From CAWCOU01 sp963797335 (GTDB lineage: Bacteria > Pseudomonadota > Gammaproteobacteria > JAURND01): 64,000 bases of DNA. Position numbers and translations under genes: made by a program. The DNA lies in NCBI GenBank assembly GCA_963797335.1, contig CAWCOU010000008.1, forward strand, positions 186,001 through 250,000, read 5' to 3'. This document shows, piece after piece, positions 25,357 to 34,958 of this stretch. Position 1 is the stretch's first letter, and each line of letters opens with the position of its first letter. Below the pieces are notes generated by a model that made no database searches, was not told the origin of the DNA, and worked only from the letters and a program-made list of their open reading frames with translations.

Positions 25357-25385
25357 CCTGATTTTTTGCGTAGCAAAAAATCAGG
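25357..25385. terminator. Perfect 13-bp hairpin downstream of lpd
   Basis: CCTGATTTTTTGC (25357-25369) and GCAAAAAATCAGG (25373-25385) pair perfectly around GTA. It lies between the convergent membrane-protein gene and lpd. The six-T run is inside the stem rather than after it, so it may be a repeat-derived stem that blocks transcription from either side rather than a standard terminator. Confidence 0.5.
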
Positions 25386-25425
25386 TACCGCAGCGACAGG
25401 ACCCCGGATGCACCTAAGTTAGAAA

Positions 25426-26853
25426 TTATTCCTTTTTCTTTTTAGGTAGATACAAATCCGTGATGGTGCCTTCGAAAATTTCGGCGGCCATCATGACGCT
25501 TTCTGATAATGTGGGGTGCGGGTGGATGGTCAGGCCGATGTCGTTTACATCGCAGCCCATTTCTATTGCCAGGGTTAATTCGGCGATTAATTCACCGGCG
25601 TTGGGGCCGACGATGCCAGCGCCTATGATGCGATGGGTTTTTTCATCAAACAGTAATTGCGTTAAGCCTTCATCGCGTCCCATGCTCAATGAACGGCCGC
25701 TGGCCATCCATGGGAACACACCTTTGCCGTAAGCAATGCCTTGCGCTTTGGCTTCGCGTTCGGTTAAACCAGCCCATGCCACTTCTGGATCAGTATAGGC
25801 AACGGCGGGGATCGCGGCTGGTTCAAAATAATGCTTGAGGCCGCTGATGACTTCGGCTGCCAGGCGGCCTTCTGCGGAGGCTTTATGTGCTAACATGGGA
25901 TTACCTACCACATCACCAATCGCAAAAATATGATTAACTTTCGTGCGCAATTGTTTATCCACGGCAATAAAGCCACGCTCATCTAAGGTAATTCCGGCTT
26001 TATCGGCGGCAATTAAATCACCATTGGGTCGACGACCAACGGCAACTAAAATTCGATCAAAGCGTTCCGGTTTGGCTGGGGCATTTTCCCCTTCAAATGT
26101 GACATGAAGCCCGTCTTTTTTGGCTTCAACTGCGGTTACTTTCGTCTTTAACCAAATATTTTCGTAGCGTTTTTGCAGGCGTTTATACAATGGCGCAATA
26201 ATTTCTTTATCCGCGCCTGGGATCAACTGATCCATAAATTCCACGACACTAATCTTAGCACCTAAGGCTGAGTACACGGTCGCCATTTCCAAACCGATGA
26301 TACCGCCACCGAGAATCAACATGCGTTCGTTTGTACCCGGTAATTCCAATGCACCGGTCGAATCCATAATGCGTGGATCATCGGGGATAAATGGTAATTT
26401 GACGGGTCGGGAACCCACGGCAATGATCGCTTGTTCAAAACTCACGAGCGTGGTTGCACCATTTTTATCGGTGACTTTTATTTGCTGAGGCGAAACAAAT
26501 TCACCCAGACCAGCAACTACCGTGACTTGGCGTTGTTTGGCCAACATTTTTAAACCGCCGGTTAAGCGGCTGACCACTTTATTTTTCCACGCTTTCAGCT
26601 TGGTGATATCAAATTTAGGTTTATCAAAACTAATCCCGTATTCGCTCATTTCTTTCGCGTCATCGATTACTTTAGCCGCGTGCAATAATGTTTTTGAAGG
26701 AATACAACCGACATTCAAACAAACTCCACCTAAGGTGTCGTATCTTTCCACTAAAACCACTTTTTTACCGAGATCAGCTGCACGAAACGCGGCGGAATAA
26801 CCACCTGGGCCACTACCTAAAACCACTACTTCGCATTTTATTTCTGTAGACAT
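25426..26853 (-). CDS. lpdA: Dihydrolipoamide dehydrogenase (E3)
   Basis: FAD flavoprotein that reoxidises the lipoyl groups of the pyruvate dehydrogenase complex and passes electrons to NAD+. FAD motif GSGPGGYSAAFRAADLGKKV is at the N-terminus. The redox disulphide is in GGVCLNVGCIPSKTLLH. The NAD motif is LGGGIIGLEMATVYSALG. The C-terminal HPHPTLSES supplies the catalytic histidine. 475 residues is standard. It is the last gene of the aceE-aceF-lpd operon, 10 bases after aceF. Confidence 0.96.
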   Translation of the reverse strand: MSTEIKCEVVVLGSGPGGYSAAFRAADLGKKVVLVERYDTLGGVCLNVGCIPSKTLLHAAKVIDDAKEMSEYGISFDKPKFDITKLKAWKNKVVSRLTGGLKMLAKQRQVTVVAGLGEFVSPQQIKVTDKNGATTLVSFEQAIIAVGSRPVKLPFIPDDPRIMDSTGALELPGTNERMLILGGGIIGLEMATVYSALGAKISVVEFMDQLIPGADKEIIAPLYKRLQKRYENIWLKTKVTAVEAKKDGLHVTFEGENAPAKPERFDRILVAVGRRPNGDLIAADKAGITLDERGFIAVDKQLRTKVNHIFAIGDVVGNPMLAHKASAEGRLAAEVISGLKHYFEPAAIPAVAYTDPEVAWAGLTEREAKAQGIAYGKGVFPWMASGRSLSMGRDEGLTQLLFDEKTHRIIGAGIVGPNAGELIAELTLAIEMGCDVNDIGLTIHPHPTLSESVMMAAEIFEGTITDLYLPKKKKE

Positions 26854-26863
26854 GAGATTTCCT

Positions 26864-28153
26864 TTATAAAAGTAACGAACGAATATCGGTTAAATGTTCG
26901 GCTAAAAATACACAAAATCGAGCTGCTTCAGCACCATTGATAACACGATGATCGTAGGATAATGACAATGGCAACATCAAACGGGGAACAAATTGATTAT
27001 CCTGATAAACCGGTTGCATACTGGCTTTAGAAACACCCAAAATAGCCACTTCAGGCGCATTAATCATCGGTGTGAATGCTGTGCCACCAATTCCACCTAA
27101 ACTGGAAATGGTGAAACAGCCGCCCTGCATATCCACCACAGACAATCCTTTTTCACGTGCCTTGCTGCTGATCATTGCCAACTCCGCAGCCAGTTCATAA
27201 ATGCTTTTTCGATTCACGTCGCGGATCACGGGAACGACCAGACCTTTGGGTGTATCCACTGCTACACCCAAGTGAATATATTTTTTCAAAATAAGCTGCT
27301 CACCTTTTTCATCTAGAGACGCATTGAACGTAGGGAAAGCCACTAAGGCCGTCACCACTGCTTTCATAATAAACGCTAAAGGAGTCAGCCTAATGCCTCT
27401 TTTCTCCGCAGCCGCTTTTTGTTGTTCGCGAAAGGCTTCCAACTCGGTGATATCGGCACTGATAAATTGCGTGACGTGGGGAATCGTCACCCAACTGCGA
27501 TGCAAATTGCTCCCCGTTATTTTCTGAATTTTCGCCAACGGCTGATAAGTCACTTCACCGAACTGAGTAAAGTCAATAGCCGGAGCGGGTGCTATGGCTA
27601 ACCCACCGCCCTTGCCACCCGCCGCCATCTGGGCTTTCACAAAGCCTTGTATGTCTTCTTTCGTGATTCGATTTTTGGGCCCAGTCGCAGGAATACGGGA
27701 TAATTCGAGGCTCAACTCACGCGCCAACCGTCTGACAGCTGGGCCAGCATGTATCGATGCATCGCTCGTTGTGTCAGATTCTTTCGTTTCAGGCTTCGCT
27801 GCCTCGACTGCCGCAGGCTCGGAGGGTTGCTTGGATTTTGCGGGCGGCGTTTCTGGAGTAGGTGCTGCCTTCGTCTCTTTTTGCGTTTCTTTGGAACCTT
27901 CCGCGCTTTGATCACTGACTTCCATCGTCAAAATCAACGAGCCTTGTGACACTTTATCGCCCACTTTGACTTTCAGGTCTTTTACCACCCCTTCGTACGG
28001 TGAAGGAATATCCATGGTCGCTTTATCACCTTCCAAGGTGATTAAAGAGCCGTCGACCGACACCGAATCTCCGGGTTTGACCAATAGTTCAATCACATCC
28101 ACATCTTTAGCCCCGCCAATATCGGGAATCAGTACTTCTTTTATAGTAGCCAA
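26864..28153 (-). CDS. aceF: Dihydrolipoamide acetyltransferase (E2), single lipoyl domain
   Basis: Core subunit of pyruvate dehydrogenase. A single N-terminal lipoyl domain has the modified lysine in EGDKATMDIPSPYEG (about residue 44). A long Ala/Pro/Glu/Lys linker runs from about 80 to 130. The peripheral-subunit-binding domain (AGPAVRRLARELSLELSRI) follows, then the catalytic acyltransferase domain ending with SYDHRVINGAEAARF. E. coli AceF has three lipoyl domains and 630 residues; this 429-residue form has one, a common variation. Confidence 0.95.
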   Translation of the reverse strand: MATIKEVLIPDIGGAKDVDVIELLVKPGDSVSVDGSLITLEGDKATMDIPSPYEGVVKDLKVKVGDKVSQGSLILTMEVSDQSAEGSKETQKETKAAPTPETPPAKSKQPSEPAAVEAAKPETKESDTTSDASIHAGPAVRRLARELSLELSRIPATGPKNRITKEDIQGFVKAQMAAGGKGGGLAIAPAPAIDFTQFGEVTYQPLAKIQKITGSNLHRSWVTIPHVTQFISADITELEAFREQQKAAAEKRGIRLTPLAFIMKAVVTALVAFPTFNASLDEKGEQLILKKYIHLGVAVDTPKGLVVPVIRDVNRKSIYELAAELAMISSKAREKGLSVVDMQGGCFTISSLGGIGGTAFTPMINAPEVAILGVSKASMQPVYQDNQFVPRLMLPLSLSYDHRVINGAEAARFCVFLAEHLTDIRSLLL

Positions 28154-28204
28154 GGAATTACTCCGAAAAATGTTTTTCCGCCTCTCGAGGAGGATGATAA
28201 AAGC

Positions 28205-30883
28205 TTAGGTGATTGCTGCATCAGGCGCATCTGGGTCAATCTGGAGTTTTTTCATCGCACTGAGCAAGTCTTTTTCCGCAAACTGGCCTTCCTGCGTTAG
28301 AGCCCATAAAGCCGTATAAGCAATATGATTGGCATCGACGGCAAAATAACGACGTAAATCCGCTCGAGTACCGCTGCGACCAAAACCATCGGTACCTAAA
28401 ACATAATAAGCGCGTGGAACAAAAGCGCGGATCTGCTCGGCATAGAGTTTCATGTAATCCGTAGCGGCAATAATGGGGCCTTGACTATCTTGCAGGCATT
28501 CGGTGACATAACTGATCTTCGCTTTCTTGCCCGGATGTAAATGATTATGACGTTCAGTCGCCAATGCTTCACGACGTAATTCGGTAAAGCTAGTGGCTGC
28601 CCACACGCTGGAATTAACGTCAAACTCGTCGGCCAATAATTGCGCCGCTGCTATCACCTCTCGCAAAATAGCACCGGAACCCAGCAACTGCACCTGTTGC
28701 TTGGCTTTGCTGTTCGTCCCTTTTTGAAATAAGTACAGTCCTTTAATAATACCGGCCTCTGCGCCTTCCGGCATTTCGGGATGGGGGTAATTCTCGTTCA
28801 TCAGCGTGATGTAGTAATAAACATCTTCTTTTTCCTGATACATACGACGCAGGCCATCTCGAACAATAACGGCAATTTCGTAAGCAAACGTGGGGTCGTA
28901 ACTGATGCAAGTGGGAATGACGCCTGAGAAGAGTAGACTATGACCATCGGCATGTTGTAGACCTTCTCCTGCCAAAGTCGTGCGTCCCGCGAGGCTGCCT
29001 AATAAAAATCCACGGGCTCGAATATCACCGGCGGCCCAGGCTAAATCGCCTATTCGTTGAAATCCAAACATGGAATAGAAGATATAAAACGGAATCATCG
29101 GCAGGCCATTATTACTATAAGAAGTGCCGGCGGCCAGCCAAGAAGAAAATGCACCCGCTTCGGAGATACCTTCTTGTAATAATTGACCATCTTTGGCTTC
29201 ACGATAATACATCACCTGCGCTTTATCTTCCGGTTCGTAAAGCTGGCCGAGTACCGAATAAATACCAATTTGTCTGAACAGACCTTCCATACCGAAGGTG
29301 CGTGATTCGTCAGCAACAATAGGTACTATATTTTTGGCAATGGTCTTGTCTTTTAATAAGGTCGTTAGTACGCGCACAAAGGCCATGGTGGTGGAAATTT
29401 CTCGGCCTTCTGTTCCCTTCAAAATACTGGCGAAAGCACTCAACGGTGGTGCCTCTAAGGCCGGCGCTTCATGCCATCGTTTGGGCAGGTAACCACCCAA
29501 CTCTTGTCGTCTTTGTTGCAAAAATTGGATTTCTGGACTGTCTGCCGGTGGTCGAAAGAATGGCAATTCGCCAATTTTATCGGCGGGTATCGGTAGGTTG
29601 AAACGTTGGCAAAAGGTTTTTAAATCGTCAATCGCCATTTTTTTCTGATTATGCGTGATGTTCTGCGCTTCCCCGGCCGCACCCAGGCCATAGCCTTTAA
29701 TCGTTTTCGCTAAAATCACGGTCGGTTGACCCTGATGTGCAACTGCCGCCGCATACGCAGCGTATACTTTTTGAGGGTCGTGGCCACCGCGATTGAGATG
29801 CCAAAGCTCATCATCCGACATATCGGCGACCAATGCTAATAATTCGGGGTATTTGCCAAAAAATTGTTCTCGTAAATAACGCGCGTCTTTAGAGCGGATG
29901 TTTTGGTATTCGCCATCGACACATTCATTCATGCGCTTTATTAATAGCCCGGACTTATCTTTTGCCAACAACGCATCCCAGCCTTTACCCCAGATCACTT
30001 TGATGACATTCCAGCCCGCTCCTTTGAATAGGCCTTCGAGTTCCTCAATGATGTGGCCGTTACCGCGCACCGGTCCGTCTAATCGTTGCAGGTTACAGTT
30101 AATGACAAAAATCAGATTATCTAATTTTTCACGCGCAGCAACTGTTAGAGCGCCTTGGGATTCTACCTCATCCATTTCACCATCACCGAGAAACGCCCAT
30201 ACTTTCCGGCCTTGCTCAGGGATTAATTTTCGGCTTTCCATGTATTTAAGGAATCGAGCTTGGTAGATGGCTTGTAATGGCCCCAGCCCCATAGAGACGG
30301 TGGGGAATTGCCAGAAATCAGGCATGGTCCATGGATGTGGGTATGAAGCCAAGCCTCGGCCATCGAGCTCTTGGCGGAAATGGTCTAATTGTTCTTCGGA
30401 TAATCGCCCTTCCAGAAAAGCACGCGCGTAAATACCGGGGGAGGAATGGCCTTGTATAAAGATTAGGTCGCCTAAATAGGTATCGGTACGACCGCGGAAA
30501 AAATAATTAAAACCAATGTCGTAGAGTAAGGCGGCTGAGGCGAACGTGGCCAAGTGCCCACCTAGGGCATGGTCTTTTTCTCCGGCGCGCAATACCATAA
30601 TAATGGCGTTCCAGCGTATTAAGGCTCGGATCCGCGCGGCTTCTTCGCCCTCGGCGGGCATGACCGCTTCTTTATCGACGGGAATTGTATTTTTATGATC
30701 AGTGATTAAAGCCGCGCTTGCTGTGGGGACTTGCAGGCGATTTGCTTCACCAAGTAGTTGTTTTAAAATGAATTCGGCGCGCTCTGCCCCTTCTTCGCTG
30801 TAGACGGAGCGTAAGGCATCTAACCATTCATGGGTTTCCAGTGGATCAACATCGGATGTTGTTTTGTTTTGCTGTTCGGACAT
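28205..30883 (-). CDS. aceE: Pyruvate dehydrogenase E1 component
   Basis: Thiamine-diphosphate enzyme that decarboxylates pyruvate and loads acetyl groups onto AceF. It is the homodimeric type of 892 residues (E. coli 887). The ThDP motif is GDGEMDEVESQGALTVAAREKLDNLIFVINCN (positions of the motif lie near 30070-30210), and conserved stretches such as GHSSPGIYARAFLEGRL and HADGHSLLFSGVIP are intact. It is first in the operon aceE-aceF-lpd on the minus strand. No PdhR regulator gene lies nearby. Confidence 0.97.
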   Translation of the reverse strand: MSEQQNKTTSDVDPLETHEWLDALRSVYSEEGAERAEFILKQLLGEANRLQVPTASAALITDHKNTIPVDKEAVMPAEGEEAARIRALIRWNAIIMVLRAGEKDHALGGHLATFASAALLYDIGFNYFFRGRTDTYLGDLIFIQGHSSPGIYARAFLEGRLSEEQLDHFRQELDGRGLASYPHPWTMPDFWQFPTVSMGLGPLQAIYQARFLKYMESRKLIPEQGRKVWAFLGDGEMDEVESQGALTVAAREKLDNLIFVINCNLQRLDGPVRGNGHIIEELEGLFKGAGWNVIKVIWGKGWDALLAKDKSGLLIKRMNECVDGEYQNIRSKDARYLREQFFGKYPELLALVADMSDDELWHLNRGGHDPQKVYAAYAAAVAHQGQPTVILAKTIKGYGLGAAGEAQNITHNQKKMAIDDLKTFCQRFNLPIPADKIGELPFFRPPADSPEIQFLQQRRQELGGYLPKRWHEAPALEAPPLSAFASILKGTEGREISTTMAFVRVLTTLLKDKTIAKNIVPIVADESRTFGMEGLFRQIGIYSVLGQLYEPEDKAQVMYYREAKDGQLLQEGISEAGAFSSWLAAGTSYSNNGLPMIPFYIFYSMFGFQRIGDLAWAAGDIRARGFLLGSLAGRTTLAGEGLQHADGHSLLFSGVIPTCISYDPTFAYEIAVIVRDGLRRMYQEKEDVYYYITLMNENYPHPEMPEGAEAGIIKGLYLFQKGTNSKAKQQVQLLGSGAILREVIAAAQLLADEFDVNSSVWAATSFTELRREALATERHNHLHPGKKAKISYVTECLQDSQGPIIAATDYMKLYAEQIRAFVPRAYYVLGTDGFGRSGTRADLRRYFAVDANHIAYTALWALTQEGQFAEKDLLSAMKKLQIDPDAPDAAIT

Positions 30884-31029
30884 GGGCTAACCTTTGGTAA
30901 GAAATGACTGGATGGTTATTGTCAGGATATCAATAGATCGATTTTACAGCAACCCTTGTCCATAAATCGAGCAGGACTGTTCTATTAAAATAGTGTGCGT
31001 TCGTTAGGTGAGTGGAGCCACTTCACGCA

Positions 31030-31285
31030 TCACGTCATCCCGAACAGCGAGGGATCCCCCTGAATCACGTCATCCCGAACGCAGTGAGGGATCTCCATGA
31101 ATGTGGCACCATAGAACATAGACTGAAATTCAAATCCTCCCAGCCTAGGCTCAATTCATGCCACATTCAGGAGATCCTTCGCTACGCTCTGGATGACGTG
31201 AGTACTGAAATTTAAATCCTCCCAGCCTGGGTTCAATTCGTGGCACATTCAGGAGATCCTTCGCTTCGCTCTGGATGACGTGAAA
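31030..31285. repeat. GTCATCCCGA-type repeats with an 82-bp tandem unit
   Basis: The 405 bases between aceE and the antiporter gene are mostly this element. Two direct units near 31032 and 31067 (CACGTCATCCCGAAC) face two inverted units ending GGATGACGTG at 31200 and 31282. The inverted part is a tandem pair, 31122-31200 and 31204-31282, about 92% identical by eye with an 82-base period. The remaining 30884-31029 is AT-rich upstream sequence of aceE with no gene. Confidence 0.88.
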
Positions 31286-31288
31286 GTT

Positions 31289-32458
31289 TTAATCTCGGCG
31301 GAGTTTGCTGGATAGGGCTACGGGGGTTGGGTAGCGCATGACGACAACATAAGAAGAGACTACAAAAGTGATCATGGTTGCCATCTGGATTAGGTTGGAG
31401 GCGGCGCTGCTGATGAGTGACTCGTAGACGGCGATATAGGCTAGTAAAATGGAAAACTCGCTGATCTGGCCTAAGCGTACACCTACTTCCCAAGCCACGT
31501 GCTTGGATTCGCCTACTTGGCGAAGTAATAGGTGGAAGATGATTGGTTTTGTCACTAACAACAGTACCGCTAATAATATGGCGGGGATCGCTACTTCTGA
31601 AAAATAGCTGATGTTGAAGCTAGCTCCTACGGAGAAGAAAAATAATACGAGGAAGAAATCGCGCACGGGTTTTAAGCTTTCTGCAATGTAAAATGAGATG
31701 GGGCTGGTTGCGATGGAGACACCGGCAATGAAGGCTCCTACTTCTCCGGATAAGCCCATCACGGTCGCTAATTGGGCTAGACCTAAACACCAGGCAATGG
31801 CTAACAGGAACATGTATTCGCGAATGCGATCGAATTTGCGAAATAGTTTTCGCAGTATAAATCGTTCTGCTAAAAAAGCACCGGCCACTAAAATAGGTAA
31901 CTGAATCATGACCAATGTTATTTGCCACCAATGCGTATCTTGTAAACCTAAGCTGTGGACTACCAACAAGGCTAATATCGCGATTAAATCTTGTAGCAAT
32001 AATACACCGATCATTACTTCACCGGTGTGTTGGTGGTGCAATACGGTAGTCGGTAATAGTTTAAGGCCGATAATGGTGCTGGAAAACATGGCTGCTGCAC
32101 CAATAATAAAACACTCCAGCCAAGTATAATGAAACAGCCAGCCGACGCCGATGCCCAATAATGCCATGACGATAGAGCTGACAAAAGCGACCCAACTGAC
32201 TTTTTTCAACATATGCCATAATCGTTGCGGTTGCAGGTGTAATCCCAACAGAAATAATAGAAAAATAATGCCGACATCGCCAATGCGTTGGATCATGACG
32301 GCATCGGTTACCCATTTTAATCCCCAGGGGCCAAATAGCATGCCGAGGATCATGTAGGCTACTAATAAGGATTGACGGGTGTATAAGGCAAGTGTGGCTA
32401 ATACGGCGGCGCCGGCAAAAATGAGAAACATCGAAAATAGGAAAAGATTATTATGCAT
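31289..32458 (-). CDS. CPA2-family cation/proton antiporter, membrane domain only
   Basis: 389 residues, about twelve hydrophobic segments. Signature stretches are LLFLLGLHLQPQRLW, AAMFSSTIIGLKLLPT, GVLLLQDLIAILALL and GEVGAFIAGVSIATSP, matching the Na+/H+ exchanger domain of KefB/YbaL-type CPA2 proteins. The usual cytoplasmic TrkA-N/RCK nucleotide-binding domain is absent, and the protein ends at SSKLRRD just where the 31.0-31.3 kb repeat begins. It may be a natural short form or may have lost its C-terminus to the repeat. Na+ versus K+ specificity cannot be told. It is divergent from glpD across 96 bases. Confidence 0.88.
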   Translation of the reverse strand: MHNNLFLFSMFLIFAGAAVLATLALYTRQSLLVAYMILGMLFGPWGLKWVTDAVMIQRIGDVGIIFLLFLLGLHLQPQRLWHMLKKVSWVAFVSSIVMALLGIGVGWLFHYTWLECFIIGAAAMFSSTIIGLKLLPTTVLHHQHTGEVMIGVLLLQDLIAILALLVVHSLGLQDTHWWQITLVMIQLPILVAGAFLAERFILRKLFRKFDRIREYMFLLAIAWCLGLAQLATVMGLSGEVGAFIAGVSIATSPISFYIAESLKPVRDFFLVLFFFSVGASFNISYFSEVAIPAILLAVLLLVTKPIIFHLLLRQVGESKHVAWEVGVRLGQISEFSILLAYIAVYESLISSAASNLIQMATMITFVVSSYVVVMRYPTPVALSSKLRRD

Positions 32459-32554
32459 AAAGTATTGGGCAAGTGAGTGTTGGGGGATCGTTTTGTGGTT
32501 ATTATGTGTTAGTATATACCTATATTTTGCAGTTGAAAATGCGGCAGCGAGAAT

Positions 32555-34084
32555 ATGACCATTGAATCGAGTTCTATTTTAGATTTACTCATTGTCGGTG
32601 GCGGCATTAATGGTGTCGGCATCGCGGCTGAGGCTGCTAGTCGTGGTCTTTCTGTAGGGCTGTGCGAGCAAAACGATCTCGGCAGTGGGACTTCTTCACG
32701 CAGCAGTAAATTGATCCACGGTGGGCTTCGTTACTTAGAGTATTATGAGTTTCGATTAGTCCGAGAAGCTTTGCAAGAGCGAGAAGTGTTATTGCGCAAA
32801 GCGCCGCATATTATCCATCCACTCTCATTTGTTCTACCACAGCTTCCTAATCTAAAACCAGCGTGGCTACTTCGATTAGGGCTTTTTCTCTACGACCATT
32901 TAGGGAAACGACGAAGTTTACCGCGTTCTTATGGTATCGATCTGCGACAAAATCCCATCGGTCAACTCTTGCAAGACTCATTTAAACATGCCTTCGTCTA
33001 CGCCGATTGCCAAGTCGATGATGCTCGATTAGTGGTATTAAACGCCATGTTCGCCAGACAGTATGGTGCTCAGATTCTCACCCACACTCGGGTCATCGCT
33101 GTGGAGCGAAGAAATACTTTATGGCGGGTGCAACTTCAAAAAGCGAATGGTGATAGGTTCTTCATAGAGACCAAAGCATTAGTCAACGCAGCCGGTCCTT
33201 GGGTCATGTCTTTATTACATCAATTTCATTTGCCAGCAAAACATCAAATCGCTTTGGTCAAGGGCAGCCACATTGTCGTACCGAAATTGTACGACGGCGA
33301 TTTTGCGTTTATTCTGCCCAACACCGATAATCGCGTGGTTTTTGTCATTCCTTATTTACAAGAATATTCGCTCATTGGTACGACTGAACTGCCCTTCCAC
33401 GGCGATCCTGACACGGCCACTATTACGGCAGAAGAGGTTAGCTATTTATGTGCTGCGGTTAACCGTTACTTTAAACAACCCATCCGCGCTGAAAATATCA
33501 TTTGGCATTACGCCGGTGTGCGACCATTACAAGCTCAAGGTGATCAGGAAAACCTTTCCGCCATCAGTAGGGATTACACCTTAGAATTCAACAACGGGAC
33601 AGAACAACCACCCCTGCTTTCTATTTTCGGCGGAAAAATTACCACTTATCGACGCTTGGCAAACCAGGCGCTGAACTTATTAAAACCTTTTTTTCCGAAA
33701 GCTAAACCACCGCTGGCCAGTGATTTCCCACTTCCAGGCGGCGACATGCCCGGGGCTGATTTTTCGGCATTCTTTCGACAATTTCGACAACAATATCCTT
33801 GGTTGCCTGAATCGTTGTCTTATCGATACGCGCACAATTACGGCACCTTGGCTGCAACGTTTTTGCAAAACGCAGCATCCATAGCTGATTTAGGACCTCA
33901 TTTCGGTGCCGGTCTTTATGAGCGAGAGGTCGTTTACCTAATTAAAAATGAATGGGCACAATGTGCAGAAGATATTTTGTGGCGACGAACTAAATTGGGT
34001 TTACAGCTATCGGCAGAAGAAGTAGAGGGTTTGAATTCGGCTATTTTGAACTTTTTTAGCACTGAAAATACAGGCGGCAGATGA
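32555..34084 (+). CDS. glpD: Aerobic glycerol-3-phosphate dehydrogenase
   Basis: Membrane-associated FAD enzyme oxidising glycerol-3-phosphate to dihydroxyacetone phosphate and feeding quinones. The FAD motif LLIVGGGINGVGIAAEAASRG is at residues 11-31. SSRSSKLIHGGLRYLE and the C-terminal GGKITTYRRLANQAL are characteristic. It has 509 residues (E. coli 501). No glpF or glpK lies in the window, so the substrate probably comes from phospholipid turnover or genes elsewhere. A hairpin spans its stop codon. Confidence 0.95.
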   Translation: MTIESSSILDLLIVGGGINGVGIAAEAASRGLSVGLCEQNDLGSGTSSRSSKLIHGGLRYLEYYEFRLVREALQEREVLLRKAPHIIHPLSFVLPQLPNLKPAWLLRLGLFLYDHLGKRRSLPRSYGIDLRQNPIGQLLQDSFKHAFVYADCQVDDARLVVLNAMFARQYGAQILTHTRVIAVERRNTLWRVQLQKANGDRFFIETKALVNAAGPWVMSLLHQFHLPAKHQIALVKGSHIVVPKLYDGDFAFILPNTDNRVVFVIPYLQEYSLIGTTELPFHGDPDTATITAEEVSYLCAAVNRYFKQPIRAENIIWHYAGVRPLQAQGDQENLSAISRDYTLEFNNGTEQPPLLSIFGGKITTYRRLANQALNLLKPFFPKAKPPLASDFPLPGGDMPGADFSAFFRQFRQQYPWLPESLSYRYAHNYGTLAATFLQNAASIADLGPHFGAGLYEREVVYLIKNEWAQCAEDILWRRTKLGLQLSAEEVEGLNSAILNFFSTENTGGR

Positions 34085-34102
34085 GGCAATGATAGCCGCC
34101 TG
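34071..34102. terminator. Hairpin at the glpD / DUF2147 convergence
   Basis: CAGGCGGC (34071-34078) and GCCGCCTG (34095-34102) pair perfectly across the glpD stop. Only 29 bases separate the two convergent stops. Weak AT-rich tails follow on both strands, so a bidirectional terminator is plausible but not strong. Confidence 0.4.
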
Positions 34103-34113
34103 CTTCTAAATTA

Positions 34114-34572
34114 TTACATACCTGCAGGTGCGTTCACCCGACTCCAGGTTTGGGTATGTCCACCACCAAATGCTTTGACGCGAATCGATAACTGTTGACC
34201 ATTATTAGTCAGTGCTAATGAGGCAGGAAACACCACACCTCGTCGAACTGCTAATATTTTGCCATCTGCCCACACATTACCCCGCTGTGTGAAACCCCAG
34301 AGCACAGTCATTCCTTGCACTGCTTTGTTATGTAGATTGCCCGAACATTGTGAGCAGACCGCGTTCGGATTTGTATAAAGTTTTACAACCTTTCCTTGTA
34401 GAACACCCGCGTTCTGCCAAATATGGACGATGCTATTTGGCTGGTGAGTCGTTGGATCCGAAGTTTGCCAATAACCCACGGGTGAAGCATTCTCTGCCAT
34501 GGCCGGCACGGCTAATAACGCGAATAGGCAGGTAAGGAAAATGGTTTGAAATACAGCGGTGATTTTTTGCAT
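34114..34572 (-). CDS. Exported DUF2147-family protein
   Basis: 152 residues with a clear signal peptide (LTCLFALLAVPAMA, cleavage before ENASP at about residue 27). The mature part has the DUF2147 pattern: GYWQTSDPTTHQPNSIVHIW, a pair of cysteines in CSQCSG, WADGKILAVRRG near the middle and a C-terminal TQTWSRV. It is therefore a small beta-rich periplasmic or outer-membrane-facing protein of unknown function. It is a single gene with a 386-base gene-free region upstream. Confidence 0.82.
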   Translation of the reverse strand: MQKITAVFQTIFLTCLFALLAVPAMAENASPVGYWQTSDPTTHQPNSIVHIWQNAGVLQGKVVKLYTNPNAVCSQCSGNLHNKAVQGMTVLWGFTQRGNVWADGKILAVRRGVVFPASLALTNNGQQLSIRVKAFGGGHTQTWSRVNAPAGM

Positions 34573-34846
34573 CGATATTTCCTCTTCATTTGATTACGAT
34601 AATTTCTACGGGTAAACCGGCTATCGTCTGTTTTCGCCAAACAAAAACCGCTTAGCATATCCACTGACAGATACGACAGAGTTTGATTATAGCAAAGATT
34701 TACGGGGGGTTAACTAGGCTTTGCAGCAAAAAAACTAAAGTATTTTAATGAATTTTGCCATTTGATGGCCTACAAAAGAATATTTTCCTTTACATCTTTC
34801 ATTTTCGAGGTAAACTTACACTCGTTTTATATGGATATTTTGGACG

Positions 34847-34919
34847 CCTCTAAAAAGATAACTTCACTCGCATCTTCAAGTACGAGCAGTAGTATTTACA
34901 GAAGTTAGCTTTTTAGAGG
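34847..34919. promoter_or_regulatory. Long hairpin in the region upstream of the H1-like gene
   Basis: The 19-base arms 34847-34865 (CCTCTAAAAAGATAACTTC) and 34901-34919 (GAAGTTAGCTTTTTAGAGG) pair with one mismatch around a 35-base loop, which itself holds CTCG/CGAG. It ends 39 bases before the ATG of the H1-like gene. It is either a transcript-leader structure or a factor-binding dyad. The rest of 34573-34958 is AT-rich, with TTGCCA near 34756 and GAATAT 17 bases on as a possible promoter; I see no gene in it. Confidence 0.5.
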
Positions 34920-34958
34920 TGTTCATTTTTTGACAATCATCTTTCAGGAGATTGAAAC

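Noticed and set aside
31030..31285. Possible CRISPR array
   Set aside because: The repeats are few, both direct and inverted, and the spacing is itself repeated sequence rather than unique spacers. No cas gene is near.
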